Below, one piece after another: positions 1-8,000 of a stretch of DNA of 10,104 bases (position 1 is the first letter of the stretch; the number at the start of each line of letters is the position of its first letter). Made by a program: the position numbers and the translations under genes. The notes below the pieces were generated by a model that saw only the letters and a list, made by a program, of their open reading frames with translations, ran no database searches and was not told the origin of the DNA. The stretch covers positions 1 through 10,104 of the forward strand of contig JAJRZV010000037.1 of NCBI GenBank assembly GCA_024275095.1. The letters are read 5' to 3'. The stretch is from a bacterium. Its GTDB lineage: Bacteria > JAJRZV01.

Positions 1-2
1 GC

Positions 3-95
3 CGTGTAGATCCAAAGGTGAATCCCACCATTTTCAATCTGGACATTGATGCTTCTATGTTTACATCGAGTAATTTTCTTAATTATGGCAAGTAG
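3..95 (+). CDS. C-terminal end of an unidentified protein (5' partial)
   Basis: One frame is open from the left edge to a TAG at 93-95 and gives about 30 residues, ending in FLNYGK. The other two forward frames hit stops within the first 50 bases. The tail (VDPKVNPTIFNLDIDASMF) has ordinary protein composition but is too short to assign to a family, and no motif is recognised. The frame, the plus-strand orientation matching the next genes, and the following 246-base gap make a real gene end likely. This could instead be chance openness, since 30 codons is not long. Confidence 0.5.
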   Translation, partial: RVDPKVNPTIFNLDIDASMFTSSNFLNYGK

Positions 96-134
96 GTTTA
101 TTAAATTGTTAATAAGGAGGGTGGACCTTTTAAA

Positions 135-162
135 CTGATATCTGGAGTTAAACATATATAAT
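135..162 (+). promoter_or_regulatory. Candidate sigma-70-type promoter upstream of the TlpA-like gene
   Basis: A perfect TATAAT lies at 157-162, with CTGATA at 135-140 (4 of 6 matches to TTGACA) and a 16-base spacer. It sits in the AT-rich gap after the upstream gene and about 180 bases before the ATG at 342, which would leave a long leader. It is the best -10 match between 96 and 341. The leader contains no ORF with a normal start codon and good ribosome binding site. Confidence 0.45.
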
Positions 163-280
163 ATTCGACATACAGGAGGGTAGGGTTTATCAATCACAAG
201 CGGGTTGTTTTACACGTATTCAAACCTCGATCATTTTGCGGTAAACGCCCTGTCCAGATAAGGGGAGTTTTATATTGATA

Positions 281-309
281 TTGATATTACCATCGCGTTA
301 CATTAAACT
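281..309 (+). promoter_or_regulatory. Weak alternative promoter close to the TlpA-like gene
   Basis: TTGATA at 281-286 (5 of 6 to the -35 consensus) is followed by a 17-base spacer and TAAACT at 304-309 (4 of 6 to the -10 consensus). A transcript from here would start near 316 and have a short leader with the GAGAGGAG ribosome binding site. TTGATA is also repeated in tandem at 275-280. The -10 is weak, so this is only an alternative to the site at 135-162. Confidence 0.2.
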
Positions 310-341
310 GGTGCACAAAATTGGAGAGAGGAGTCTAACCC

Positions 342-857
342 ATGAAGCGCACAGGATATTTGATTACAGCAATGTTTGTACTTCTTTTCTCCCTGGGTTT
401 GAAAAAAGGAGAGAAAATTCCAGGGTTTGTATTGAGAGATCTGAAAAACCGCATTGTTTATCGCAGTGATATATGTGGACCAGGCAGGAAAGGAGTTGTA
501 ATCATTGACTTTTTTGCGACGTGGTGCAAACCGTGTAAAAAAGCACTGCCTGTGCTGGACAAAATCAACAGAGAATTTTCCAAAAAAGGATTGCGCATTG
601 TGTTAATTTCGTATAAACAAAAAAATCATGAGGTGTCGGAGTTTTTTAAAGATAAAAAGTATAACTTTTCCGTGCTCTGGGATCCTTACGGTGAAATTGG
701 TAAGAGGTTTGAAGTCACAGCATTGCCCCGTACTTTTGTTGTTAATGCCAGTGATTGCTCTATAGTAAAGATTTTTTACGGAGAATCCAAAAATCTTTAC
801 CAGTCTCTTAGAAAGGTGTTATTGCCCCTGGTGAGGAATGGTAATAAAAGCCGTTAA
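342..857 (+). CDS. TlpA/ResA-like thioredoxin-fold protein, membrane anchored
   Basis: This 171-residue protein has an uncleaved signal anchor or signal peptide (residues 4-20: basic MKR, then a hydrophobic stretch). A thioredoxin-fold domain of the TlpA/AhpC-TSA type follows. The redox motif is W61-C62-K63-P64-C65 in the context FFATWCKPCKKALP, and the cis-proline lies in TALP (P129) before the TFVV strand. TlpA/ResA family members face the periplasm or outer surface and exchange thiols and disulfides, often during cytochrome c maturation. No cytochrome genes are seen here, so the substrate is unknown. The start is firm: an in-frame TAA at 336-338 lies just before the ATG, and GAGAGGAG at 326-333 is well placed. 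The gene overlaps the next one by 20 bases, which suggests coupled translation. The CxxC pair is intact, so thiol oxidoreductase activity is plausible. Confidence 0.85.
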   Translation: MKRTGYLITAMFVLLFSLGLKKGEKIPGFVLRDLKNRIVYRSDICGPGRKGVVIIDFFATWCKPCKKALPVLDKINREFSKKGLRIVLISYKQKNHEVSEFFKDKKYNFSVLWDPYGEIGKRFEVTALPRTFVVNASDCSIVKIFYGESKNLYQSLRKVLLPLVRNGNKSR

Positions 858-1641
858 AGATATCGTTAAAGAACTTATTTTTTCAGTACCATTCGGTCGT
901 GTCGCTGTTGTGCCTGTAAACGTAGCAATATTTATGCGAAATGTTGATCCCTACATAAGGCTTTTGAAATTCGTGGAAAAGAACCCTTTACTCAAAGGGT
1001 TACTGCTGGTGATTAACAGCCCTGGTGGCGATGCTGGTGCATCAGAACTGTTTTATTCAGAGGTGAAAAGACTTTCCGATAAAAAACCCGTGTATGCATA
1101 TGCCCTGTTTGCGGCCTCTGGAGGGTACATGGTTGCGTGTGGTGCGCATAAAATCCTCATGCCCCGCACGGGCGTTGTGGGAAGTATTGGGGTGATATAC
1201 AGCCGGTTCATATTGAAAGATCTGCTCTCGAGAGCGGGTGTAAAGGTGGATATCTACAAGAAAGGGAAACACAAGGACCTCTTCATGTTTCATCGAGAAG
1301 CCTCTCCCGAGGAAAAGAAGAAACTCAATATCCTCCTTGAAGAAACTTATTCTGCATTTCTGGACATTGTCAGTACTGAAAGGAGAATAAGCAAAGAAAA
1401 GCTGAAAAAGATTGCCACAGGCGAGATGTTTGGAGCAAAAACAGCTGTAAAATTAAAACTTGCCGATGATATCTGTTCCTACGCCGATGCGATAGCCAAA
1501 CTGACGGATGAGGTGGGCTTGAAGCCCGATCAGTACATCGTTATTCATCCACCTCGTCCTCTGATAGCCCGTTTTATGTATACGGCGGTGGAATCCTTTT
1601 CAGAAGCTCTTTTTGAAAGGGCCTTGCGGTCACAATTTTAG
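838..1641 (+). CDS. sppA: SppA-like serine peptidase (family S49), short form
   Basis: This 267-residue protein is related to signal peptide peptidase SppA, which degrades released signal peptides with a Ser/Lys dyad. The likely nucleophile is Ser94 in FAASGGYMVACGA and the general base is Lys146 in KKGKHKD. They are 52 residues apart, the spacing I recall for the Ser/Lys dyad of Bacillus subtilis SppA. INSPGG (60-65) is the conserved strand-turn before the active site, and the REASPEE segment after the lysine is also family-typical. Unlike usual SppA proteins there is no clear N-terminal membrane helix, so it may be cytosolic or peripheral. An in-frame TGA at 832-834 fixes the earliest start, so the ATG at 838 is the natural choice although its GTGAGG ribosome binding site is very close. 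It overlaps the thioredoxin-like gene by 20 bases. Clp-type proteases share the crotonase fold, but the motifs favour S49. Confidence 0.85.
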   Translation: MVIKAVKDIVKELIFSVPFGRVAVVPVNVAIFMRNVDPYIRLLKFVEKNPLLKGLLLVINSPGGDAGASELFYSEVKRLSDKKPVYAYALFAASGGYMVACGAHKILMPRTGVVGSIGVIYSRFILKDLLSRAGVKVDIYKKGKHKDLFMFHREASPEEKKKLNILLEETYSAFLDIVSTERRISKEKLKKIATGEMFGAKTAVKLKLADDICSYADAIAKLTDEVGLKPDQYIVIHPPRPLIARFMYTAVESFSEALFERALRSQF

Positions 1642-1651
1642 AGTTCCAGCC

Positions 1652-1681
1652 TTCCTGTAACAGCGAGAAATTCAACAGGAA
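1652..1681. repeat. Inverted repeat between sppA and yebC
   Basis: TTCCTGT (1652-1658) and ACAGGAA (1675-1681) are perfect 7-base inverted arms around a 16-base loop. GTTCC at 1643-1647 could also pair with GGAAC at 1678-1682. No T-tract follows on the plus strand, so it is a poor intrinsic terminator for sppA. Its right arm overlaps the -35 area of the yebC promoter, so it could be an operator. Its role is inferred only. Confidence 0.35.
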
Positions 1682-1699
1682 CCAAAAAGGTGATATAAT
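1671..1699 (+). promoter_or_regulatory. Extended -10 promoter for the yebC-ruvCAB operon
   Basis: The sequence TGATATAAT (1691-1699) has a perfect TATAAT at 1694-1699 with the TG dinucleotide of an extended -10. The -35 is weak: TTCAAC at 1671-1676, 17 bases upstream, which is common when an extended -10 is present. It lies 60 bases before the yebC start, in the only sizeable plus-strand gap between 342 and 9316, so it probably drives the long downstream operon. Confidence 0.6.
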
Positions 1700-1759
1700 T
1701 TATTAAATGCGACTTGCAGTAAATTCAAAAATTACCGGATAGTTTACCAGGAGGCGCTT

Positions 1760-2509
1760 GTGGCTGGTCATTCTAAATGGGCGAATATTCGCAGAAAAAA
1801 AGAGAAGGAAGATAAAAAGCGCGGCAAGCTTTTTACCAAGCTGTTGCGGGCCATTCAGGCTGCGGCCAGGCTCGGAGGTCCTGATCCTGATGCAAACCCG
1901 CGGCTGCGCAAGGCCATAGAGGAAGCCAAGGCCGCTAATATGCCAAAGGAAAACATAGAAAGGGCGATAAAAAAAGGTTCAGGCACAGAAGAAGGTGTGA
2001 TTTACGAGGAGTGTTTTTACGAGGGATACGGTCCTGGGGGAGCAGCGGTACTGGTTGAAAGTATCACGGACAACAGAAAACGTACGGCCAGTGAAATCCG
2101 ACATGTTTTTTCCAAGAACGGAGGTAGTCTTGGTGAAGCCGGTTGTGTGGCATGGCTGTTTGAGCGTAAGGGGCTGTTTGTTTTTGAAGGTTCTGTGGAT
2201 TTTGAGAGGCTTTTTGATGTGGCGGTAGAGGCAGGCGCAGAAGATGTTCGAGAGAGCGATGACGGAACCGTGGAGGTTCAAACACCTCCAGAGAATTTCG
2301 AGGCTGTAAAACATGCTCTTTCTGCAGCGGGATTTCAATTTGTTAGTGCGGAAGTTACTCGGGTCCCTAAGAACGTGGTGAAGCTTCAGGGTAAAGACGC
2401 CGAGCAAATGATTCGGTTGCTGGAAGCACTTGAGGATCTGGACGATGTTCAGAAAGTATATTCGAACTTCGACATCAGCACTGAAGAACTGGAAAGGTTG
2501 GCGGGTTGA
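1760..2509 (+). CDS. yebC: YebC/PmpR/TACO1 family protein
   Basis: This is a full-length (249-residue) YebC family member. It opens with the signature [20 protein letters not shown] and continues with the conserved segments [17 protein letters not shown] (58-74), [10 protein letters not shown] and [20 protein letters not shown]. Members were first described as DNA-binding transcriptional regulators (PmpR). The mitochondrial homologue TACO1 and bacterial homologues have been linked to translation, including relief of stalling at proline runs. The protein is cytosolic. Translation starts at a GTG, supported by AGGAGG at 1749-1754 five bases upstream and by the family N-terminus. It is the first gene of the putative operon, and its stop overlaps the ruvC start in TTGA. 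The yebC-ruvC pairing is found in many bacteria. Confidence 0.95.
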   Translation: MAGHSKWANIRRKKEKEDKKRGKLFTKLLRAIQAAARLGGPDPDANPRLRKAIEEAKAANMPKENIERAIKKGSGTEEGVIYEECFYEGYGPGGAAVLVESITDNRKRTASEIRHVFSKNGGSLGEAGCVAWLFERKGLFVFEGSVDFERLFDVAVEAGAEDVRESDDGTVEVQTPPENFEAVKHALSAAGFQFVSAEVTRVPKNVVKLQGKDAEQMIRLLEALEDLDDVQKVYSNFDISTEELERLAG

Positions 2510-2994
2510 AAGTTCTGGGGATAGATCCCGGTTCAAAAAAGTTAGGTTACGCGGTTATTGAATTGTGTAGTAATTCATTCAGATTGATGGATAGCCAGTG
2601 TATTACTTTTAACGGCAGGAGTTCTTTCGATATACGACTCGTTCGCACAGCTCGTGTTATTAGAGAGGTCGCCACTTATTACAATCCGGAGGAGGTTGCT
2701 GTTGAGGAACCGTTTCTCAGCGTAAATGCCAAAACAGCTATGAAACTGGGACAGGTTGTTGGTGTTATTAAGGCTGCGCTTCTCGATGCAGGGTATGAAG
2801 TGGTTACATATGAACCCCGAACAGTAAGAAAAACCGTTTCTGGATACGGAGGGGCGACCAAAGTCCAGATGAATCGGCTAATCAAGTCTCTTTTAAACCT
2901 GGATGAAAAGGACTTTAGCTTTGATGAATCAGATGCTGCAGCTGTGGCTCTCTGTCACATATTTAATATCCGTAAAGGTCAGGTTACAAAATGA
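2506..2994 (+). CDS. ruvC: Holliday junction endonuclease RuvC
   Basis: This 162-residue resolvase cuts four-way DNA junctions in the complex with RuvA and RuvB. The acidic active site can be read directly: D7 in [14 protein letters not shown]67 in VAVEEPF, and D140 and D143 in [13 protein letters not shown], matching E. coli RuvC D7, E66, D138 and D141. The conserved [14 protein letters not shown] segment follows the second motif. The start is a TTG at 2506-2508 sharing bases with the yebC stop (TTGA). It is chosen because it places LGIDPG at the normal distance from the N-terminus, and no upstream alternative is better. The 3' end overlaps ruvA in ATGA, so translation is probably coupled on both sides. 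Confidence 0.96.
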   Translation: MKVLGIDPGSKKLGYAVIELCSNSFRLMDSQCITFNGRSSFDIRLVRTARVIREVATYYNPEEVAVEEPFLSVNAKTAMKLGQVVGVIKAALLDAGYEVVTYEPRTVRKTVSGYGGATKVQMNRLIKSLLNLDEKDFSFDESDAAAVALCHIFNIRKGQVTK

Positions 2995-3560
2995 TTCATG
3001 CTTTAAGAGGGAAAGTATTCAAAAAGAACCCGGAAACTCTGGAGGTTGATGTATCCGGTGTGATTTTCCAGGTCAAGATTACATTAAATGCATATTCCAT
3101 TCTACCGCCTGTTGGAAACGAGTGCTTTATCCCTGTGGAGATGGTGTTTGGCGAGCGGGACATTGAACTTTACGGATTCGCCGATGAAAATGAGAGAGAA
3201 ATGTTTCGATGTATATGCGGTGTAAGAGGAATAGGTCCTCGAATCGCTCGAAATATACTTTCCAGTTTATCACTGGACCAGTTTGTCTCTTCTGTTAAAA
3301 GGGGAGAGGTTAGGACACTGAGTAAAATTCCGGGTGTGGGAAAGAAGACAGCTGAAAGGTTAATTTTTGAATTGAAAGATAGAGTTGCTGCTGCTGAGAA
3401 AGAAGAAGCTGAACCCGTTGTCTTTCAGGCTGTGGAAGCACTTGTTAATTTAGGCTTCAAGCGGACTGAAGCGGAAGATACAGTTGCACAACTGGCAGGT
3501 TCATGCTCTTCTGTTGAAGAGCTTATTAGGGCATCATTGAGGAGACTTGCAAGAATATAA
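2991..3560 (+). CDS. ruvA: Holliday junction-binding protein RuvA
   Basis: This is a 189-residue RuvA, the tetrameric factor that binds the junction and loads RuvB. The N-terminal OB-fold domain spans about residues 1-62 (MIHALRGKV start, ELYGFAD end). Two helix-hairpin-helix motifs follow: [13 protein letters not shown] (78-90) and [18 protein letters not shown] (113-130). After an acidic linker (about 136-142), the C-terminal domain III that contacts RuvB runs to the end ([14 protein letters not shown]). Length and domain order are normal. The ATG lies in the ATGA overlap with ruvC, and ruvB begins 11 bases after the stop. Confidence 0.96.
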   Translation: MIHALRGKVFKKNPETLEVDVSGVIFQVKITLNAYSILPPVGNECFIPVEMVFGERDIELYGFADENEREMFRCICGVRGIGPRIARNILSSLSLDQFVSSVKRGEVRTLSKIPGVGKKTAERLIFELKDRVAAAEKEEAEPVVFQAVEALVNLGFKRTEAEDTVAQLAGSCSSVEELIRASLRRLARI

Positions 3561-3571
3561 AGGATATAAAC

Positions 3572-4600
3572 GTGAGACCAGATAGAACTTCACAATCTCA
3601 GGAGCAACTCCTCCGGCGTGATCCTCAGCTGGACCAGACGATTAGGCCCCGCTATTTTTCAGAGTTTATTGGTCAGACCAAACTTGTAGAAAATCTTAAA
3701 ATCCTTGTACAAGCTGCAAAAGAGAGGGGTGAGGCACTTGGTCATATACTTTTTTTGGGTCCTCCGGGACTTGGTAAGACAACCCTGGCATATATTATTG
3801 CCAACGAACTGGGTTCTCGAATTACTGTCACATCTGGCCCTGCCATAGAAAGACAGGGAGACCTCGCGGGGATTTTGACATCGCTTGAAGAAAAGGATGT
3901 GATTTTCATAGACGAGATCCATCGTTTGCCCAGGGCGGTTGAGGAGATTCTTTATCCTGCCATTGAAGACTTCGCTATTGATATCGTCACGGGAAAAGGC
4001 CCTCATGCGAATACACTCCGTTTGAAACTTCCCAGGTTCACCCTTATTGGTGCTACCACCCGCATGGGACTGATAACATCACCTCTTCGCGACCGTTTTT
4101 CTTTTCATGCAAGGCTTGATTTCTATTCGCACGAGGAGCTTTTGAGTATTGTTAAACGTTCGGCGGATATCCTGGAAGTCAGCATAAATGCAGATGCTGC
4201 CGCGGAAATAGCAAGACGTTCTCGAGGAACGCCGCGTGTTGCGAATCAACTTTTGAAATGGGTGAGAGACTATGCGATGGTAAAAGCGGGGGGTACGATA
4301 ACAGTAACGGTGGCACGCGAGGCTCTTGAGGCTATCGGGGTAGATGAAAAAGGATTTGATCCAATGCATCGAAAAATTTTGGAAATTATTATTTTCAAGT
4401 ACGGCGGAGGTCCCGTTGGAATCGGAGCTATCAGTGCGGCTGTTCATGAAGAGCGGGACACCATAGAAGAGGTTTATGAGCCTTTTCTTGTGAAAGAAGG
4501 ATTCATTGTGAGGACAAGCCGGGGAAGGATGGCCACTCCGGAGGCTTATCGACACCTGGGTGTTAAACCTGCGGGAGGAAAAACACTTTTTGATGCCTGA
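3572..4600 (+). CDS. ruvB: Holliday junction branch-migration ATPase RuvB
   Basis: This 342-residue AAA+ motor drives branch migration as a hexamer on RuvA-bound junctions. It shows Walker A GPPGLGKT (63-70), Walker B IFIDEIH (111-117), sensor 1 GATTR (160-164), the arginine-finger segment PLRDRF (171-176, R173), and sensor 2 GTPR (219-222). A winged-helix DNA-binding domain ends with RTSRGRMAT (314-322) and AYRHLG. The N-terminal tail before [11 protein letters not shown] is about 25 residues, normal for the family. The start is a GTG with AAAGGAT upstream. The last eight bases overlap the following kinase gene if that gene starts at 4593. All catalytic residues are present. Confidence 0.97.
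   Translation: MRPDRTSQSQEQLLRRDPQLDQTIRPRYFSEFIGQTKLVENLKILVQAAKERGEALGHILFLGPPGLGKTTLAYIIANELGSRITVTSGPAIERQGDLAGILTSLEEKDVIFIDEIHRLPRAVEEILYPAIEDFAIDIVTGKGPHANTLRLKLPRFTLIGATTRMGLITSPLRDRFSFHARLDFYSHEELLSIVKRSADILEVSINADAAAEIARRSRGTPRVANQLLKWVRDYAMVKAGGTITVTVAREALEAIGVDEKGFDPMHRKILEIIIFKYGGGPVGIGAISAAVHEERDTIEEVYEPFLVKEGFIVRTSRGRMATPEAYRHLGVKPAGGKTLFDA
4573..4580 (+). promoter_or_regulatory. Ribosome binding site deciding the TPR-kinase start
   Basis: GGGAGGAA lies 12 bases before the ATG at 4593 and 9 bases before a TTG at 4590, still inside ruvB. It favours a start at 4590/4593 over the in-frame GTG at 4560, whose only nearby purine-rich sequence (CGGAGG, 4539-4544) is 15 bases away. 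Confidence 0.6.
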
Positions 4601-6890
4601 TTGGGATTTTCATAGTCTTATAGACACACTTGAATGGTACGCAAATGCTTATTTTCATTCAAACCTGCACATCCTTGCTGGAATTGTTGTTATCTTCCTG
4701 TTGCTCGTGATGCTTGTGCGACGCTTGGGCAGGTCTTCGCCACGAAGTACTGCCAAAGGCATAAATCCGAAAAAGTTGGAGAAGCAGGGTTTTCTCAAAG
4801 AGGCAGCGGAGATGTACATGTCAGAAAGAAAGTACGCTAAAGCAGCCCAGCTTTTTATGAAACTGGGTGCTTTTGCACGAGCTGCTGAGTGCTACGAGTA
4901 TATGGGGCAGAAACAAACTGCTGCTTCTCTTTACGCGAGAGGTGGAAATATTAAAGAAGCTGTTGAAATTTACACCTCTTTGAAAATGTTTGATGAAGCA
5001 TTGGAGCTTCTAGAAAAGAACGGTAAACATTACGAAGCAGGAGAGCTTGCAGCTCGAATAAATCAGCCCGCCCTTGCGGCTTATTATTTCGAAAAGGCTG
5101 GCCTCGAAGAACAGGCAGGTTTCTATTACTACGCTGCAGGTGAGTTTAAAATGGCAGTGAAGAACTTGGGAAAAGCCTTTGCTCAGGCCAAGAAGGACGG
5201 GAATGTTGCCTCGAACCTGGGCGAGAAGTACGCTGTTGCACTCGAGAAGACCGGTGAATATCTTATGGCCGGAAGGGTATGGAGCGCTCTGGGACAGCAC
5301 GAAAAGGCTGCAGAGGCATTTGAAAAAGCGGGTGAGTTTGAAGTGGCTGCAAGTATATACGAAAAAATCGGCATGAATGACCGTGCGAAGGAACTCTTAC
5401 AAATTGCGGGGCAGAAAAGCCAGGTTGTCGCATCTGCAGACGTTTTTGAGATGGAAAAGTCGGATGAAAGCTCCCCAACCATTGAGAATGTTCAGGAGCA
5501 GCGTGCCTCTGATCCTCGTCAGGAAGCTGTTGCACTTCTGAAATCGGGGCGCTTGAGGGAAGCTGCCGAGAAATTCGCTCAGATGGGTGACTACCTGCGA
5601 GCTGCACAGATATATCAAAAGATCGGGGAACCCATGATGCAGTCGCAAATGCTGTTTAGAGGAGGCAGATATTACGAAGCCGTGCTCAATCTCTACGAGC
5701 ACGGCAACCTTCGCGAGGCTGAAGAAATGGCAGCAGCGGTACCCGAAGACTCTCCGGATTTCAAGCGTGCGTGGATCATTCGTGGTGATATTATGTTTCA
5801 GCGAGGTAATTACAAGGAGGCAGCGGCTGTATATGGTAAAGCCCTTGCAGGGGTGAAGCTCAGCAACTGGAACATAAGGGCTTTTTACAATCTTGCAATT
5901 ATTGCTGAGGAAGCGAGAAACTGGGATGCGGCGCTGGCATTGTATTCCGCACTCCACAAGTACAACAAGCAATTTATGGACGTTGCCGAAAGGCTCAGGA
6001 AACTCCAGGATAAAATGCAAAAAGAGAAACCAGCGGAAGACCAGACCGTGCCAAGGTACATAGTAAAACAGGTCGGTGAAGAGGCACAGCGCCAGGATGA
6101 AACAAGACGATACACGCTTATCGAAGAGATTGGAAGGGGTGGTATGGGAGTGGTATACAAGGCTTTTGATAATTTATTGGAGCGCCATGTGGCTTTGAAA
6201 ATTCTTCCCTCCTACATGCAGAAGGAAAAGGGCGCTGTGGAAAACTTCATTAAGGAAGCGAAGGCAACCGCTGCTCTTACACATCCCAATATCGTTACGG
6301 TCTATGATGCCGGAGAACAGGACGGCAATTATTACATTGCCATGGAGCTCGTTGATGGAGAGACTCTTAAAGATATGATTCGCAGAGTGGGAAGACTTGG
6401 TCTCAAAGCGTTTTTCGTAATGGCAGCACAGATTTGCAAAGCCATTTCTTATGCACATTCCAAGGGTGTGATTCATAGAGATATCAAACCGGGTAATATC
6501 ATGTGGACGAAGGATAAAATGGTAAAAGTAATGGACCTTGGACTCGCAAAGATTATTCAGGATGCTGCAAATTTTCATACTGTTGTGGGGGGCACACCTC
6601 ATTACATGGCCCCGGAGCAAATCCTCGGCGATTCTGTCACATTTGCAACAGATATTTATTCACTGGGTGTTACATTTTACGAAATGCTCACAGGCACGGT
6701 TCCTTTCCCTAAGGGGAATGTAGGTTATCATCATGTACATACGCCGCCGCCGCCTCTATCAGAGAAAAATCGAAAAATCCCGTCTGAGCTGGAAAAGATT
6801 ATTATGAAGTGCCTTGCGAAGAGTCCTGAGGAACGTTTTGCTTCTGTAGAAGAGCTTTACGAAGCATTGAAAAAAGCCGCACCACTGTGA
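4593..6890 (+). CDS. Membrane-anchored TPR-repeat Ser/Thr protein kinase
   Basis: From the ATG at 4593 this is a 765-residue fusion protein. A single transmembrane helix lies at about residues 26-43 ([16 protein letters not shown]), followed by RRLGR, so the bulk should be cytosolic. Residues about 59-275 and 307-470 are two blocks of TPR-like helical repeats rich in A-A-x-x-Y/F-x-K-x-G, separated by an acidic Ser-rich linker. The C-terminus is a PknB/Hanks-type kinase (about 508-765): glycine loop GRGGMG (514-519), K536 in VALK, E555, HRDIKPGN (628-635), DLG (648-650, a variant of DFG) and APEQ (673-676). All catalytic residues are present, so it should be active. The order differs from classic PknB, where the kinase is N-terminal and sensor domains lie outside the membrane; here TPRs probably bind protein partners in the cytosol. 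Its target is unknown. It overlaps ruvB by 8 bases and lies 12 bases before the next gene. A GTG at 4560 would add 11 residues. Confidence 0.9.
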   Translation: MPDWDFHSLIDTLEWYANAYFHSNLHILAGIVVIFLLLVMLVRRLGRSSPRSTAKGINPKKLEKQGFLKEAAEMYMSERKYAKAAQLFMKLGAFARAAECYEYMGQKQTAASLYARGGNIKEAVEIYTSLKMFDEALELLEKNGKHYEAGELAARINQPALAAYYFEKAGLEEQAGFYYYAAGEFKMAVKNLGKAFAQAKKDGNVASNLGEKYAVALEKTGEYLMAGRVWSALGQHEKAAEAFEKAGEFEVAASIYEKIGMNDRAKELLQIAGQKSQVVASADVFEMEKSDESSPTIENVQEQRASDPRQEAVALLKSGRLREAAEKFAQMGDYLRAAQIYQKIGEPMMQSQMLFRGGRYYEAVLNLYEHGNLREAEEMAAAVPEDSPDFKRAWIIRGDIMFQRGNYKEAAAVYGKALAGVKLSNWNIRAFYNLAIIAEEARNWDAALALYSALHKYNKQFMDVAERLRKLQDKMQKEKPAEDQTVPRYIVKQVGEEAQRQDETRRYTLIEEIGRGGMGVVYKAFDNLLERHVALKILPSYMQKEKGAVENFIKEAKATAALTHPNIVTVYDAGEQDGNYYIAMELVDGETLKDMIRRVGRLGLKAFFVMAAQICKAISYAHSKGVIHRDIKPGNIMWTKDKMVKVMDLGLAKIIQDAANFHTVVGGTPHYMAPEQILGDSVTFATDIYSLGVTFYEMLTGTVPFPKGNVGYHHVHTPPPPLSEKNRKIPSELEKIIMKCLAKSPEERFASVEELYEALKKAAPL

Positions 6891-6902
6891 TAGAAGAAGC
6901 CG

Positions 6903-8000
6903 GTGGTTGCTATCCCTTCCAGAGCTCAGAGTATTCAAGATGCAAAAAGTAAAGGAGCAAAAATTTGTGCTCTTTTTCCGGTTCACTTCCCGCGGGAACT
7001 TATTGAATGTTTTAATATTCTTCCTGTAGAAGTATGGGGGCCTCCTGGTCAGGAATACAATCTTGCTTCCAAACACGTTCAGCCTTATATATGTCCAATA
7101 ATAAAAAATGTAGTAGAGTTTTATCTTTCCGGAGGCATGGACGTTGTAGACTGTGCTGTGTTCCCTCACACGTGTGATTCCATTCAGGGACTCGCAACTC
7201 TATTTACTGATATGCTCCATTGGGATAAACCCACGTTTGTATTTTTTTATCCCCGCACGAGTACGAGTGAATTGAAACAACAATTCCTCGCTGATGAAAT
7301 TGGAAAAGTTATAAACTTTCTGGAAAGAGTTTCTGGCCAGCCATTTGAACAAGGCGCTCTTGAATCAAAAATAAAAGCCTTTGAAGAAAATATTCACTTG
7401 AGAAAACAGCTCATTGATCACAAAAAAGCGACAGGGTTCGAATCTGTAGAATACTGGAAATTAATAAGAGCCGGAGAATACATGTTTGTAGAAGAGCATA
7501 ACAAATTACTTGCCGCGTACCTTGATTATTTGAAAAAAAATGCTGACAAGAGAGATCAAAAACGGGCCGTTTTTATTACTGGATATGTACCGGAACCTAT
7601 GGAAGTTTTTGAAATAATAGAAAAGAGAGGATTTTATATAGTAGAAGATGACTACGCTGCTCTTGGAAGACGTCTCGTGAGATCATTCAAATATAATGCT
7701 GATATTTCACCAATAGAAAATCTGGTTCGAAAGTGCCTTTCTTTTAATCCGTGTCCCATGTTTTCTCAGAATGTAAATGATAGATTGAAATATCTTACAG
7801 AACTTTTCCAGTATTCTGATGCGAAAGGAGTGATTATTCATACGGTAAAATTCTGTGAACCAGAATTATTTGATGTTCCGTTCATAGAAAAGCATTTTAA
7901 GGCAATGGGCGTTCCCGTCCTCTTTATTGATACAAACCTTGAAAAAAAACTTCTCCCGCGTGACAGAAATCGACTCGAGGCTTTTCTGGAGTCCGTGTGA
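6903..8000 (+). CDS. 2-hydroxyacyl-CoA dehydratase family protein, smaller subunit (BcrC/HgdB-like)
   Basis: This 365-residue protein resembles the D-component of 2-hydroxyacyl-CoA dehydratases and the C subunit of class I benzoyl-CoA reductases, which hold a 4Fe-4S cluster and perform low-potential one-electron chemistry on CoA esters. Family-like segments are FPRELIECFNILPVEVWG near the N-terminus, YICPIIKN (C64), FPHTCDSIQG (C91) and HTVKFCEPELFD (C318). I infer these three cysteines as cluster ligands. Further cysteines are at 22, 36, 84, 278 and 284. The start is a GTG at 6903 with only a weak AGAAG ribosome binding site, and no better start lies nearby. The gene appears richer in A+T than the kinase gene: 22 G/C of 60 at 7381-7440 against 30 of 60 at 5041-5100. 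It overlaps the next subunit at TGATG. The substrate cannot be told from sequence. Confidence 0.85.
   Translation: MVAIPSRAQSIQDAKSKGAKICALFPVHFPRELIECFNILPVEVWGPPGQEYNLASKHVQPYICPIIKNVVEFYLSGGMDVVDCAVFPHTCDSIQGLATLFTDMLHWDKPTFVFFYPRTSTSELKQQFLADEIGKVINFLERVSGQPFEQGALESKIKAFEENIHLRKQLIDHKKATGFESVEYWKLIRAGEYMFVEEHNKLLAAYLDYLKKNADKRDQKRAVFITGYVPEPMEVFEIIEKRGFYIVEDDYAALGRRLVRSFKYNADISPIENLVRKCLSFNPCPMFSQNVNDRLKYLTELFQYSDAKGVIIHTVKFCEPELFDVPFIEKHFKAMGVPVLFIDTNLEKKLLPRDRNRLEAFLESV

Noticed and set aside
275-469. A 64-codon plus-strand frame starting at TTG after AGGGGAG
   Set aside because: Most of it overlaps the thioredoxin-like gene in another frame, and its composition is not protein-like. 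The ATG at 342 has a better ribosome binding site and clear homology.
1655-1678. E. coli-type LexA box (CTGT-N8-ACAG) before yebC
   Set aside because: CTGT and ACAG are present but 16 bases apart instead of 8, so the match fails. It is kept only as an unassigned inverted repeat.
4560-4592. GTG at 4560 as the kinase start
   Set aside because: It lies 41 bases inside ruvB without a well-placed ribosome binding site, while GGGAGGAA serves the TTG/ATG at 4590/4593.
5010-6620. Several minus-strand open frames across the kinase gene
   Set aside because: They lie opposite a well-supported coding region, lack recognisable domains, and are typical antisense shadows.
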